DNA from: CAXBID01 sp963815305
GTDB lineage: Bacteria > Bacteroidota > Bacteroidia > Flavobacteriales > Flavobacteriaceae
Assembly (NCBI GenBank): GCA_963815305.1
Contig: CAWFFW010000001.1
Coordinates: forward strand, 3,410,001-3,474,000
Length of the DNA stretch: 64,000 bases
Reading direction: 5' to 3'
Shown here: positions 27,501 through 35,243 of the stretch, in pieces
Layout: the number at the start of each line of letters is the position of its first letter
Position numbering within the stretch: position 1 is the stretch's first letter
Notes under the pieces: model-generated
The model's database searches: none
What the model was told of the DNA's origin: nothing
What the model saw: only the letters and a program-made list of their open reading frames with translations
Position numbers and translations under genes: made by a program

Positions 27501-27690
27501 AAAAACACCTTTTGAATCTATGTCAATAACGGTTGTAGGGAGAAATTTATTATTGTTTACCCCAGAGTCAAATCAATATATTGATCCAGAAGTATCTACA
27601 TTTGGAACAGATATAAGAGGCCTGTTTGGTGAGTTTAGTGCGAGTCCTAGCACAAGGAGTGTAGGGATTATATTTAAAGCTAGATTTTAA
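24508..27690 (+). CDS. SusC/RagA-family TonB-dependent outer-membrane transporter
   Basis: A 1060-aa transporter that would import a ligand captured by its SusD partner. After the signal peptide (ending LHAQ, about 23) comes a carboxypeptidase-regulatory-like domain (GKVVDGNNLPLPGASVLIKG). Then follow the TonB-box region SLEEVVVTALGIKRERK, the plug with IIRGFSSLGGNNQPLYIIDGVP, LKGASSTALYGSRAANGVI and a long beta-barrel ending in Phe (FKARF). No extra signalling domain is seen, so it is not a SusC with an anti-sigma receptor. The SusD gene follows after 20 nt. No glycoside hydrolase, sulfatase or peptidase is encoded nearby, so the substrate cannot be predicted. Confidence 0.95.
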   Translation: MKLKNYYSVIVFFVSCIASLHAQEKTISGKVVDGNNLPLPGASVLIKGTRNGTSTDFDGNYSINAKVDETLVFSYVGYNTKEIIIGLSSKIDITLSEDAESLEEVVVTALGIKRERKSLGSAVTTFGSEELNEGAQTNISDALKGRVAGVVISSASTDPGASSGVIIRGFSSLGGNNQPLYIIDGVPINNDSTSSQTNTSSSVDGLNRSYDFGNGAGGINPEDIESISVLKGASSTALYGSRAANGVIIITTKRGDTDKLSVEFSTQATFTDLLRPPNYQTQFGQGWDGQHFLGENGSWGPRFNNEVLVWGNVVNNSQKIKRYAFQEDQWRNFFDMGTSYVTNLAISGGQGNTSGRISYNNTTADGIFPTSNDSNERNTISASFNSKMDYLTFGGTLNYVSNRGAGIQGGQGRSVINNLMQIPTDFNINEFKDYKNDPFNTVDNYYTPFGVTNPYFTLNEDGAKYTKERVYGAFDINVKITDWASVTYRLGLDSSSDYTKVWNAIIDAAPGTPNDGTTTEQPGFYGEFQNFVKQVNHDILLNLDFDLSEDFNISSSFGFNYNDRTILESRTTVASQDIPDFYSFDNSASPVAATSREEKRRLYGFLNSTTFSYKDMLFVTANVRNDWYSTLPEENRSVLYGGVNTSWVMTNTFPSIKNILSYGKLRVGYGETGVDTDPYQVSPVNVAGNIDNQGFRDLDFPVGGLNAFEVGNRAGNPDLRPERRKEFEIGTELSFLKNRISLDFAYYDAIVEDQILALPLASTSGFTSQRANVGSISNKGYEALLTLGIFRNTDGFNWDMAFNYSTNDAILEELDDRVEQFALGGLSTISLVARKGEPIALIEGSVPLRDPNGNIVVDNNGVPIASPEKEVYGDTQYDYTLGINNNFSYKGWSLGFSLDIREGGLMFSRTASNTRFTGNSITTTINDRNPYLVPGSVIRVDDGEGNITFVENTTAVDNEHWDDYYRAVANERGDVIDKSFIKLREVTFGYNFSNKIIEKTPFESMSITVVGRNLLLFTPESNQYIDPEVSTFGTDIRGLFGEFSASPSTRSVGIIFKARF

Positions 27691-27710
27691 TTAATTTAAA
27701 AAATATCAAA

Positions 27711-29174
27711 ATGAAAAATATACTAAGACTTCTTTTTTTCTTTATTCTAATTACATCATGTGAAGAAAATTTGAATATAAACGATAATCCCAATACTCCA
27801 GTAAATGTGGATAAAGGTTTTGTGTTAACTGCAGCTCAAGGCTCTTTAGCAACTGGCATTGGTGGGCAATTAGCAAATTTGGGTGGTTTTTTAGCACAAT
27901 ATCATACACAACCTCCTAGTGCTTCTCAATATCTTTCTATAGACACTTATAATATGAATATTGATTTTTCTGATAGATTGTGGGATGAACTTTGGGCAGG
28001 ATCATTGAATGATTTGAATTTTGTGTTAACTAAGTCTGATGAAGAAGGAGATACGGGTTCTTTTTTAATTGCATCGCTTTTAAGAGTTTACACGTTCCAA
28101 GTATTAACTGATTTGTATGGGGATATTCCTTATACACAAGCGTTATTAGGTGCAGAAAACATTACACCAAACCCAGACCTTGGAAGTGATATTTATACTG
28201 GCTTACTTAGTGAAATTGATTCCGCTTTAAGCAAGTATAATAATGATCCTGTGTCATCAAATGTAGGAGCTCAAGATGCTATATATAGCGCTGATATGTC
28301 TGAATGGATTAAGTTTGCTAATACCTTGAAATTAAAGCTTTATATGAGAATGGCATATACATCTCAAGCAAATGCTTCAGCTGTAACAGCGCTATTAGCT
28401 GAAGATAATTTTATTACTTCTGATGCTAAATTTGCTTTATATGAAGATGCTATAGATAAGGCAAATCCTTTCTATGATGTGCAAATAGATCGTTTGGGAG
28501 ACGTTAACAATATAGCGAGTAACTCTTTGCTTAGTTTCTTAAGATCAAATTCAGATCCAAGAGATGCTGCCATATATAGACTTAACGATGCTAATCCAGC
28601 AATATTTAGAGGAATTGACCAGGGTGATCGTGACACTTACGCATCTGAGGTTGCTTCAAATTTTTCTAGACCCAACATTGTTGCTACCACTCCAGTTTAT
28701 TTAATGACAGTGGCAGAAAGTAATTTTTTACAAGCAGAGGCTATAATCAGATATTCTGATGGTACAGGAGCAAAAGAAAAATATGATGCTGGGATTTTAA
28801 ATTCATTTTTAACTTATGGCCTTGATTCTGCTTTAGCTCAAGCTTTAACTGCAACGGGTGGTACTTATGAATATGTCCCTTCTGGAGATATTGAAATAGC
28901 TATAAGACAGGTTATGATTCAAAAATGGGTATCCTTGGCAAATGTGAATAATATTGAAGGCTTCTTTGAGTCCAATAGAACTCAATATCCAGAAACCGTA
29001 ATACTTGGTAATGAAGATTACGCAATTGGTAATTTTGTAGCATCAGTAGGTTCTGTATTATCGGGTAATCAAACCCCAAACACACTTTTTTATCCTGATA
29101 CTGAAACTTCTAAGAATCCTAATATTATTCAAAAAACTTCACTTACAGAAAAAATATGGTGGGATCAGAAATAG
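27711..29174 (+). CDS. SusD/RagB-family nutrient-binding lipoprotein (SusD-like_2 type)
   Basis: A 487-aa surface lipoprotein with lipobox ITSC (Cys17) followed by acidic EEN, fitting a Bacteroidota surface export signal. The early region NINDNPNTPVNVDKGFVLTAA, the LWDELWAGSLNDLNFVL helix and DLYGDIPYTQAL are typical of the SusD-like_2 branch, whose members often pair with SusC genes in loci lacking carbohydrate enzymes. It would cap the SusC barrel encoded 20 nt upstream and bind the same unknown ligand. Confidence 0.92.
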   Translation: MKNILRLLFFFILITSCEENLNINDNPNTPVNVDKGFVLTAAQGSLATGIGGQLANLGGFLAQYHTQPPSASQYLSIDTYNMNIDFSDRLWDELWAGSLNDLNFVLTKSDEEGDTGSFLIASLLRVYTFQVLTDLYGDIPYTQALLGAENITPNPDLGSDIYTGLLSEIDSALSKYNNDPVSSNVGAQDAIYSADMSEWIKFANTLKLKLYMRMAYTSQANASAVTALLAEDNFITSDAKFALYEDAIDKANPFYDVQIDRLGDVNNIASNSLLSFLRSNSDPRDAAIYRLNDANPAIFRGIDQGDRDTYASEVASNFSRPNIVATTPVYLMTVAESNFLQAEAIIRYSDGTGAKEKYDAGILNSFLTYGLDSALAQALTATGGTYEYVPSGDIEIAIRQVMIQKWVSLANVNNIEGFFESNRTQYPETVILGNEDYAIGNFVASVGSVLSGNQTPNTLFYPDTETSKNPNIIQKTSLTEKIWWDQK

Positions 29175-29206
29175 TCAATAACACATAATCTTAAAACATT
29201 AAAATA

Positions 29207-29848
29207 ATGAAAATATATAATAAATATCTTAATCAAATTTCACTTCTGATTACCATTATATTTCTGGTTTCTTGCAGCACGGAGGCTCCTATTACAAGTG
29301 ATATTACTTTTTTTGCGGATGTCCAAATAATAGGTGATCGAACTATTGCTATTACAGAAGGTAATACTTTTACTGACCCTGGTGCCATATCTTTAATTAA
29401 TGGTGAAGAAGTTTCTTTTACAACAGCAGGTTCTGTTGATACGAATACACCTGGTATTTACAACCTTACTTATGAAACTATAAATGATGAAGGTTTTTCT
29501 GCCACTGCAAAACGAACAGTTGTTGTATTATCAAGTACTCCCAGTATTTATGATTTATCAGGTAGTTGGGCTAGAACAAATGGAAGCCCAGCAACAGTTG
29601 AACAAGTGTCTGATAGATTCTACACTCATGATAATGCTGGAGGAGTTACAGGTGATAATCAACTTCGTATAACTTTCTATAATGTTGATGACGATTTACT
29701 ATATATTCCATTCACACAGGGCGCATCTGAAAGTGGTATAAGTGTAGAGTCCCTTGATGGGCAAGTACAAGATAGTAATAACTTTACATGGAATTTAAAC
29801 GCTAGTACTTTTTACGGGACATTTACTAGAGTTTTTGAAAGACAATAA
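29207..29848 (+). CDS. Lipoprotein with Ig-like (DUF5011/5012-type) domain in the Sus locus
   Basis: A 213-aa protein: lipobox LVSC (Cys23), an N-terminal Ig-like module (about 40-105) with GNTFTDPGAISLINGEEV and TPGIYNLTYETINDEGFSATAKRTVVV, which fits the bacterial Ig/DUF5011 group. A separate beta-rich C-terminal domain starts DLSGSWARTNG. Such proteins take the SusE/F-like position behind SusC/SusD and can be surface-exposed ligand binders. It lies 32 nt after susD. The ligand is not predictable. Confidence 0.75.
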   Translation: MKIYNKYLNQISLLITIIFLVSCSTEAPITSDITFFADVQIIGDRTIAITEGNTFTDPGAISLINGEEVSFTTAGSVDTNTPGIYNLTYETINDEGFSATAKRTVVVLSSTPSIYDLSGSWARTNGSPATVEQVSDRFYTHDNAGGVTGDNQLRITFYNVDDDLLYIPFTQGASESGISVESLDGQVQDSNNFTWNLNASTFYGTFTRVFERQ

Positions 29849-29868
29849 TTAATTAAAAATATAATATT

Positions 29869-30363
29869 ATGAAAAAAACATTTAAATATATTGCTTTAGT
29901 ACTTTTTGCTGCTGCATTTAGTTCTTGTGATGAAGAAGGTTATGAAGATTTTACAATTGAAAAGACTGATGTTAAAGAATTATCCGGTGATTGGTATGTA
30001 CAGACATTTGTGGATGGTGATATGGTAATTGACTATACACTCTTAACTACATCTAACACTGCTAATGATAAATCAGCTCTCAAAATATTTGATCATGAAG
30101 AAATATGGGAATTTAATGCACCAATACCGGCAAATATAGAAGCTTTAACCTTTGAAGGTGAAAATATAGATAGTAAAGTTGGGGATTATGAAATAACAGT
30201 AACAGTAACTAATGGTAAGGTTGAAAAAAATGCAACGTTTACAAGTGACACAAACTTAGCTGCTGATTTTATTTCGTTTGACATTGAATTTTCTGATGAT
30301 CCAGGAACTATTTATCATATTGAGGGTTTTAAGCGTAGTGGCTTTTTAGAAGATGAGCACTAA
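29869..30363 (+). CDS. Small lipoprotein, lipid-binding/lipocalin-like domain
   Basis: A 164-aa protein with lipobox FSSC (Cys20) and acidic DEEG export-type signal. The body is beta-rich and starts ELSGDWYVQTFVDGD, resembling the Bacteroidota group annotated as lipid-binding putative hydrolase and other lipocalin-like barrels. It closes the Sus locus, 20 nt after the Ig-like lipoprotein, with a terminator behind it. Function is unproven; it probably belongs to the surface uptake complex. Confidence 0.65.
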   Translation: MKKTFKYIALVLFAAAFSSCDEEGYEDFTIEKTDVKELSGDWYVQTFVDGDMVIDYTLLTTSNTANDKSALKIFDHEEIWEFNAPIPANIEALTFEGENIDSKVGDYEITVTVTNGKVEKNATFTSDTNLAADFISFDIEFSDDPGTIYHIEGFKRSGFLEDEH

Positions 30364-30383
30364 ATTTTAGAAATAGTTATTTA

Positions 30384-30415
30384 AAAAAACCCGAAGCCTA
30401 CATTTCGGGTTTTTT
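30384..30415. terminator. Bidirectional terminator between Sus locus and lspA
   Basis: Six A plus CCCGAA (30384-30395) pair with TTCGGG plus six T (30404-30415). The element lies between convergent genes and serves both. Confidence 0.9.
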
Positions 30416-30418
30416 ATT

Positions 30419-30925
30419 TTATAGTTTTTTCTTTTTGAAACTCATTATTACCAATATAATCATTCCTGTAGTCACTGATAAATCGGCCATATTAAAAATG
30501 CCAGTTCTCAATACATCAGTAAGCTTTATGTAGAAAAAATCGGTTACCGATCCATAAGCTATTCTATCAAAAACATTAGCAATACCACCGCCAATAATAC
30601 TAGCAAAAGCAAAAAGCGACCAATTATCTAAAGTTTTATCTTTTAAAATATAACGTAAAACAAAGCCTAAAACTAGTATGGGTAAAATAAGTAATAATAC
30701 AATTCTTAAAGGGCCACTTAATTCACTTCCCATACCCAAAAAAGCACCTTTATTTTCAACATTCATCATGATGAAATTATTCCCAATAAGTTGAATTTGT
30801 TCACCAATACGGGTTTCTGTTCTAGGTTCAATATGAGTTCTAACTAAAATTTTTGAAACTTGATCGACAATAATAGTTAAAACAACAACCAAAATAATAT
30901 AAAGAGTACGTTTTGATAATTTCAT
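30419..30925 (-). CDS. lspA: Lipoprotein signal peptidase (signal peptidase II)
   Basis: A 168-aa four-TM aspartyl peptidase that cleaves prolipoprotein signal peptides after lipidation. Conserved blocks: DQVSK (21-25), NKGAFLG (58-64), GGGIANVFDRIAYGSVTDF with catalytic Asp129, and FNMADLSV with catalytic Asp148; the 19-residue spacing is as in known LspA. The fabD stop codon directly abuts its start (no gap), so the two genes are probably co-transcribed. The many lipoproteins in this window are its substrates. Confidence 0.94.
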   Translation of the reverse strand: MKLSKRTLYIILVVVLTIIVDQVSKILVRTHIEPRTETRIGEQIQLIGNNFIMMNVENKGAFLGMGSELSGPLRIVLLLILPILVLGFVLRYILKDKTLDNWSLFAFASIIGGGIANVFDRIAYGSVTDFFYIKLTDVLRTGIFNMADLSVTTGMIILVIMSFKKKKL

Positions 30926-31822
30926 CTAACTATTATGATTTTCAAAAGATGCAGAAATTGTTTCAGCATCTCTGTTAATTTTTTTTACTAAACCTTGTAA
31001 TACTTTACCAGGGCCAACTTCGGTGAATAATGTAGCACCATCAGCAATCATTTGTTGTACAGATTGAGTCCAGCGCACAGGAGCGATTAATTGAGAAATT
31101 AAATTGGCCTTGATTTCAGATTCCTTAATCACAGCATTAGCGGTTACATTTTGATAAATTGGGCAGTTAGGTTTGCTAAAAGTCGTGTTTTCAATAGCAG
31201 CGGCTAATTCCTCACGCGCAGGCTCCATTAATGGCGAATGAAATGCGCCACCAACGGGTAATACTAATGCACGACGGGCACCTTCTTCTTTCAAGGCTTC
31301 ACAAGCTTTGTTAATGGCTTTAATCTCACCTGAAATAACTAATTGACCTGGACAATTATAATTTGCTGCCACAACAACACCTTCGGTCATTGCGCATATT
31401 TTTTCAACAATATCATCATCTAAACCTAAAACAGCAGCCATAGTACTTGGTTGTAATTCACAAGCCTTTTGCATAGCGATTGCTCGTTGTGAAACCAGTT
31501 TTAGTCCATCTTCAAAATTTAAAGTACCATTAGCAACTAATGCCGAAAACTCACCAAGTGAATGTCCTGCTACCATATCTGGTTTGAAACTATTGCCTAA
31601 AGTTTTAGCTAAAATCACCGAATGTAGAAATATGGCAGGCTGTGTTACTTGGGTTTCTTTAAGGGCTTCTGCGGAACCTTCAAACATAACATCTGTGATA
31701 TTGAAACCAAGAATTTCATTGGCTTGTTCAAATAATTCTTGAGCCAAAGGAGAATTTTCATAAAGGTCTAAACCCATTCCTGAGAATTGCGCCCCTTGAC
31801 CTGGAAATATATATGCATTCAT
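30926..31822 (-). CDS. fabD: Malonyl-CoA:ACP transacylase
   Basis: A 298-aa enzyme of type II fatty-acid synthesis that moves malonyl from CoA to ACP. The start at 31822 (MNAYIFPGQGAQ) is chosen because family members begin there and a TATTTTTG -7 box lies at 31851-31844, inside the longer frame that opens at 31873. Catalytic Ser88 is in GHSLGE and His195 in GGAFHSPLM. Cytosolic. lspA follows without a gap. Confidence 0.95.
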   Translation of the reverse strand: MNAYIFPGQGAQFSGMGLDLYENSPLAQELFEQANEILGFNITDVMFEGSAEALKETQVTQPAIFLHSVILAKTLGNSFKPDMVAGHSLGEFSALVANGTLNFEDGLKLVSQRAIAMQKACELQPSTMAAVLGLDDDIVEKICAMTEGVVVAANYNCPGQLVISGEIKAINKACEALKEEGARRALVLPVGGAFHSPLMEPAREELAAAIENTTFSKPNCPIYQNVTANAVIKESEIKANLISQLIAPVRWTQSVQQMIADGATLFTEVGPGKVLQGLVKKINRDAETISASFENHNS

Positions 31823-31843
31823 TTTGTTTGGTTTTTGATGCGG

Positions 31844-31851
31844 CAAAAATA
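31844..31851 (-). promoter_or_regulatory. -7 promoter box for fabD
   Basis: TATTTTTG reads on the minus strand 21 nt before the chosen fabD ATG. No convincing -33 TTG was found upstream. Confidence 0.45.
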
Positions 31852-31929
31852 GGAATAAATCTTTAGATGCCATACCTCTTATTTAAATGAAAACCCTCGT
31901 TTACGTTATATATTTAAGTAAAAAAAATC

Positions 31930-31985
31930 CGCAGTGAGGAACAAGCGAGGACTGGTAAAGCAATGTCCAACTTCTTGTGGTAAAG
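31930..31985. repeat. GC-richer non-coding element between the FAD dehydrogenase and fabD genes
   Basis: This stretch is compositionally unlike its AT-rich flanks. It contains nested inverted segments, ACAAG/CTTGT (31941-31945 with 31974-31978) and GGAC/GTCC (31949-31952 with 31965-31968). It is probably a copy of a dispersed intergenic repeat, though no second copy lies in this window. Confidence 0.4.
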
Positions 31986-31996
31986 CCGAAATAATA

Positions 31997-33553
31997 TTAT
32001 AAATAACCTGTTGCTGCTTCAGCACAGCGTTCACCATCCATAGCGGCTGATACAATACCACCTGCATATCCACCACCTTCTCCACATGGATATAAATTGG
32101 TTATTTGAGGGTGTGTTAAAGTATCTGTTCTTGGGATAGATACTGGTGATGAGGTTCTGGATTCAACACCAACAATATTAGCTTCTTCGGTATAAAATCC
32201 TTTCATTTTTTCTCCGAATGATTGAAACCCTTTACGTAACCTACTTCCTATTAATTTTGGTAAAAGCGAATGTAATGGAGCGGAATTTAATCCAGGTTGA
32301 TAGGATGTTGCATTTAAATTTGACGATAGTTTACCCTCAACAAAATCAGTTAATCGTTGTCCTGGAGCAGCTTGACTTCGACCCCCCGATGTAAATGCTA
32401 ATTTCTCTAAATTTTTTTGATATTCTAATCCTTTTAAAGCACCAAATTGTTCGTATTTAGGTAAATCTACATTCACGTCAATTTCTACAACAATACCCGA
32501 ATTTGCATATAAATTATTTCGTTTAGATGGTGACATGCCATTAACTACTACTTCACCATTAGCTGTGGCAGCGGGCACTATAAATCCACCAGGACACATG
32601 CAAAAGGAATAAACACCTCTATCATTAACTTGCTGCACTAAGCCGTATGAGGCCGCGGGAAGTAACTCGTGTCGCCCACCAGAACAATGATATTGTATGG
32701 CATCTATAATATGCTGAGGATGTTCCACACGAACGCCCATAGCAAAGGATTTTGCTTCTAAAGCGATTTGTTTTTTATGAAGTAAATAAAAGATGTCTCG
32801 AGCAGAATGACCTGTGGCTAAAATAACCTTTTCTACAACGATTTCTTCTCCATTTTGAAGTTGGATAGCTTGAATTTCATTTTTTTTAAGTAAAAAGTCC
32901 GTAACACGAGCTCCAAAATGAATTTCGCCACCATAGTTTAAAATAGTTTCACGAATATTCTGTACTACTTTTGGAAGCTTATTGGTGCCGATATGTGGAT
33001 GGGCGTCAATCAAAATTTGATTGGTTGCTCCATGAAATACGAGATTTTCAAAAATACGTCGCACATCACCACGTTTTAAACTTCTCGTATAGAGCTTACC
33101 ATCGCTATAAGTTCCTGCACCACCTTCACCAAAACAATAATTAGAATCATCGTTAACAATATGATCTTGATTTATGGCTTTTAAATCTCTACGTCGATCC
33201 TGTACATTTTTTCCACGCTCTAAAACAATAGGTTTAAAACCAAGTTCTATACACCTTAAAGCGGCATACATACCTGCTGGCCCGAAACCAATAATATGAA
33301 TAGGTTTAGCTTTTGAAACATCGTTGTAATCAAAGGTGTATTCTGAAGTTTCAGGAACGTGTTCTTTGATGTAAACCGCTACTTTATAATTAAGAATTAT
33401 TTTTGGTTTTCTGGCATCAATAGATTTTCTTAGAATTTTAACTCCAGTAATATCATTTTTAGAAATAGCTAATTTTAAGGCAGATTTAATAACGAGAATC
33501 TCGCTAATTTCCTCCTCTTTAAGTGTAATACGAAGTTGTATTTCTTTTACCAT
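31997..33553 (-). CDS. FAD-dependent dehydrogenase (COG2509-type NAD(P)/FAD oxidoreductase)
   Basis: A 518-aa flavoprotein. The N-terminal 85 residues form a small alpha/beta domain, then a Rossmann dinucleotide-binding GFGPAGMYAALR (about 94-105) with VLERG at the end of beta2. Next are SNYCFGEGGAGTYSDGKLYTR and a substrate-domain region rich in Gly, and the C-terminal second FAD contact PCGEGGGYAGGIVSAAMDG. This matches the uncharacterised COG2509 family; the reaction is unknown. A TAATTTTG box (33565-33558) lies only 4 nt before the ATG, so its transcript may be nearly leaderless. Cytosolic. Confidence 0.85.
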   Translation of the reverse strand: MVKEIQLRITLKEEEISEILVIKSALKLAISKNDITGVKILRKSIDARKPKIILNYKVAVYIKEHVPETSEYTFDYNDVSKAKPIHIIGFGPAGMYAALRCIELGFKPIVLERGKNVQDRRRDLKAINQDHIVNDDSNYCFGEGGAGTYSDGKLYTRSLKRGDVRRIFENLVFHGATNQILIDAHPHIGTNKLPKVVQNIRETILNYGGEIHFGARVTDFLLKKNEIQAIQLQNGEEIVVEKVILATGHSARDIFYLLHKKQIALEAKSFAMGVRVEHPQHIIDAIQYHCSGGRHELLPAASYGLVQQVNDRGVYSFCMCPGGFIVPAATANGEVVVNGMSPSKRNNLYANSGIVVEIDVNVDLPKYEQFGALKGLEYQKNLEKLAFTSGGRSQAAPGQRLTDFVEGKLSSNLNATSYQPGLNSAPLHSLLPKLIGSRLRKGFQSFGEKMKGFYTEEANIVGVESRTSSPVSIPRTDTLTHPQITNLYPCGEGGGYAGGIVSAAMDGERCAEAATGYL

Positions 33554-33692
33554 GTGGCAAAATTACTGAAATTTGGGTAAGGAATTTAGAAAAGAATTTT
33601 TCGAAGATACACTTACGACTCAAAAGAAAACGTTTTAATATTAAACTTTAAACGCCTTAGCTGGTTATAATTTCTTGTAAATCGAAGCCAAA

Positions 33693-34598
33693 CTACTTTC
33701 TTTCATAAGTAATAAAAGAAAATTCATACTCATGGTCTTCATCTTTTTTATGAAGGATATTAGATGTTTCTTTCCAAACCGCAGAGTCTATTTTAGGAAA
33801 AAACGTATCCGCTTCAAATTTTTCGTGTACTCTAGTTAATTCAATTTTATGAGCTAAATTCATGGCTTGATTATAAATTTGACCACCCCCAATAATAAAG
33901 GGTTGTACATCGTTTTTAGTGGCATCAATAGCATCTTCTAAATTGTTTACAACGATAACTCCATCAGGTGCTTTGTATTCAGGTTGTCTTGTAATGACTA
34001 CGTGCGTTCTATTCGGTAAAGGTTTTGGGAAACTTTCAAATGTTTTACGACCCATAATAATATGGTGTCCGTTTGTTAAACTTTTAAAACGTTTTAAATC
34101 ATCACTTAAATGCCATATTAATTGGTTGCCTTTTCCAATAGCATCATTTTCTGCCGCAGCAACAATTATAGTAAGCGTAGAATTTGATTTTTTAGCATTA
34201 GAATTTATGTCACTTCGTGCTAAAATTGGTTTTTCTTTTACAAAATCAGCTTCAAGTTTATCAATACGTTGTTTCTGCTTATCAACTAATTTTTCCAGCT
34301 GCTTTTTTTCCCATGCTTTGCCCATAAATTTATGCGTAATGAACACATTGAATACATGATAAACGAATAAGAATAACCAAAAAAGGATGGCATATAAAAA
34401 CCACTCTTTTCCTAATATGGTGAAGTCTTCTCCTATCCCTAATAGTGTATTGGCCACTATTAAAAAGATGGCACCAATTAAAAAAACAACAAAATGAATG
34501 TATAAACGCTTTTTTTGTTTGATCCGCTTTTGGGCGTTTTCAATAAGCGCTAATTGATCTTTGTCTATTTGTGGAGTCTCTTTCTTTTTTCCAAACAT
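33693..34598 (-). CDS. folA: Dihydrofolate reductase with N-terminal 2TM membrane domain
   Basis: A 301-aa protein with two parts. Residues 1-100 match the Bacteroidota 2TM domain: two helices at about 33-53 and 66-88 separated by a short loop, flanked by charged helices, then a coiled linker (about 95-125). Residues 141-301 are a complete DHFR: TIIVAAAENDAIGKGNQLIWHLSDDLKRF with the substrate Asp, IIMGRKTFESFPKPLPNRTHVVITR for NADPH, FIIGGGQIYNQAM, and EFSFITYERK at the end. It reduces dihydrofolate produced by ThyA, whose gene is 0.6 kb away. Anchoring a DHFR to the membrane is unusual; many relatives carry the 2TM domain as a separate gene (recall). Confidence 0.9.
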   Translation of the reverse strand: MFGKKKETPQIDKDQLALIENAQKRIKQKKRLYIHFVVFLIGAIFLIVANTLLGIGEDFTILGKEWFLYAILFWLFLFVYHVFNVFITHKFMGKAWEKKQLEKLVDKQKQRIDKLEADFVKEKPILARSDINSNAKKSNSTLTIIVAAAENDAIGKGNQLIWHLSDDLKRFKSLTNGHHIIMGRKTFESFPKPLPNRTHVVITRQPEYKAPDGVIVVNNLEDAIDATKNDVQPFIIGGGQIYNQAMNLAHKIELTRVHEKFEADTFFPKIDSAVWKETSNILHKKDEDHEYEFSFITYERK

Positions 34599-34679
34599 AA
34601 TATTAAAATAAGGTTGTAAAGTTAAAGTTTTTTAGTGATAAAGTAACAATAATTAATTTTTGAAGATTGTTGAGTTTAC

Positions 34680-34691
34680 GAAAACGTTTTC
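34680..34691. promoter_or_regulatory. GAAAACGTTTTC palindrome in the folA-CBM48 intergenic region
   Basis: This perfect 12-bp palindrome resembles LacI/GalR-family (cre-like) operators. It sits 82 nt before folA and about 200 nt before the CBM48 gene, in a 294-nt divergent AT-rich gap. A second 12-bp palindrome, GTTTTATAAAAC, lies at 34868-34879 just before the CBM48 start. No LacI regulator gene is in the window. Otherwise the gap holds nothing recognisable. Confidence 0.35.
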
Positions 34692-34892
34692 ATTCAAAAC
34701 TCACTGAAAATCAGGTAAACAAGATGTTTTTATTATTATTAATAATATAAATTTTATATCAAATTTTTATTAACGCTTAATTTATTATTATGCATATTAA
34801 CAAATTAATAATTCTTTAACGTAACGTATTCCAAATTAATCATTTTAATAGAATCTTTTATAAATTCGTTTTATAAAACAATACTTTTAGTT

Positions 34893-35189
34893 ATGGCTAT
34901 TAAAAAACAATACTTAAAAAGTAAACCAATTTGTAAAGTTACATTTTCTATTGAAGCTGAAAATGCAAAAAAAGTTTCTCTTGTAGGATCTTTTAATAAT
35001 TGGAATGCAAAAAAAACCCCGTTAAAAAAACTAAAGAATGGTACTTTTAAAGGCACTATTGATTTAGAAAAAGATAATACTTATGAATTTAAATATGTGG
35101 TAGATGGTGATTACGTAAACGATATTGCAGCTGATGCTTATGTATGGAATGATTTTGCTGGTGCAGAAAATAGCGTTGTAAACGTTTAG
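34893..35189 (+). CDS. Stand-alone isoamylase N-terminal / CBM48 (AMPK-glycogen-binding-like) protein
   Basis: A 98-aa cytosolic protein consisting of just one beta-sandwich domain: VTFSIEAENAKKVSLVGSFNNWN, then TFKGTIDLEKDNTYEFKYVVDGDYVNDIAADAYVWNDFAGAENSVV. That is the early-set domain found before glycogen-branching enzymes and in AMPK beta. No catalytic domain is attached and no glycogen gene is adjacent. It could bind glucan or act as an adaptor; this is inference. It is convergent with thyA and shares a terminator. Confidence 0.88.
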   Translation: MAIKKQYLKSKPICKVTFSIEAENAKKVSLVGSFNNWNAKKTPLKKLKNGTFKGTIDLEKDNTYEFKYVVDGDYVNDIAADAYVWNDFAGAENSVVNV

Positions 35190-35210
35190 TTAAATTCTGA
35201 ATTAAATTTA

Positions 35211-35240
35211 AAAAAGCTTTCGGAATGGAAAGCTTTTTTT
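35211..35240. terminator. Terminator between the CBM48 gene and thyA
   Basis: AAAAAGCTTTC (35211-35221) pairs with GAAAGCTTTTT (35228-35238). A and T runs on both sides make it bidirectional for the convergent genes. Confidence 0.88.
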
Positions 35241-35243
35241 ATT

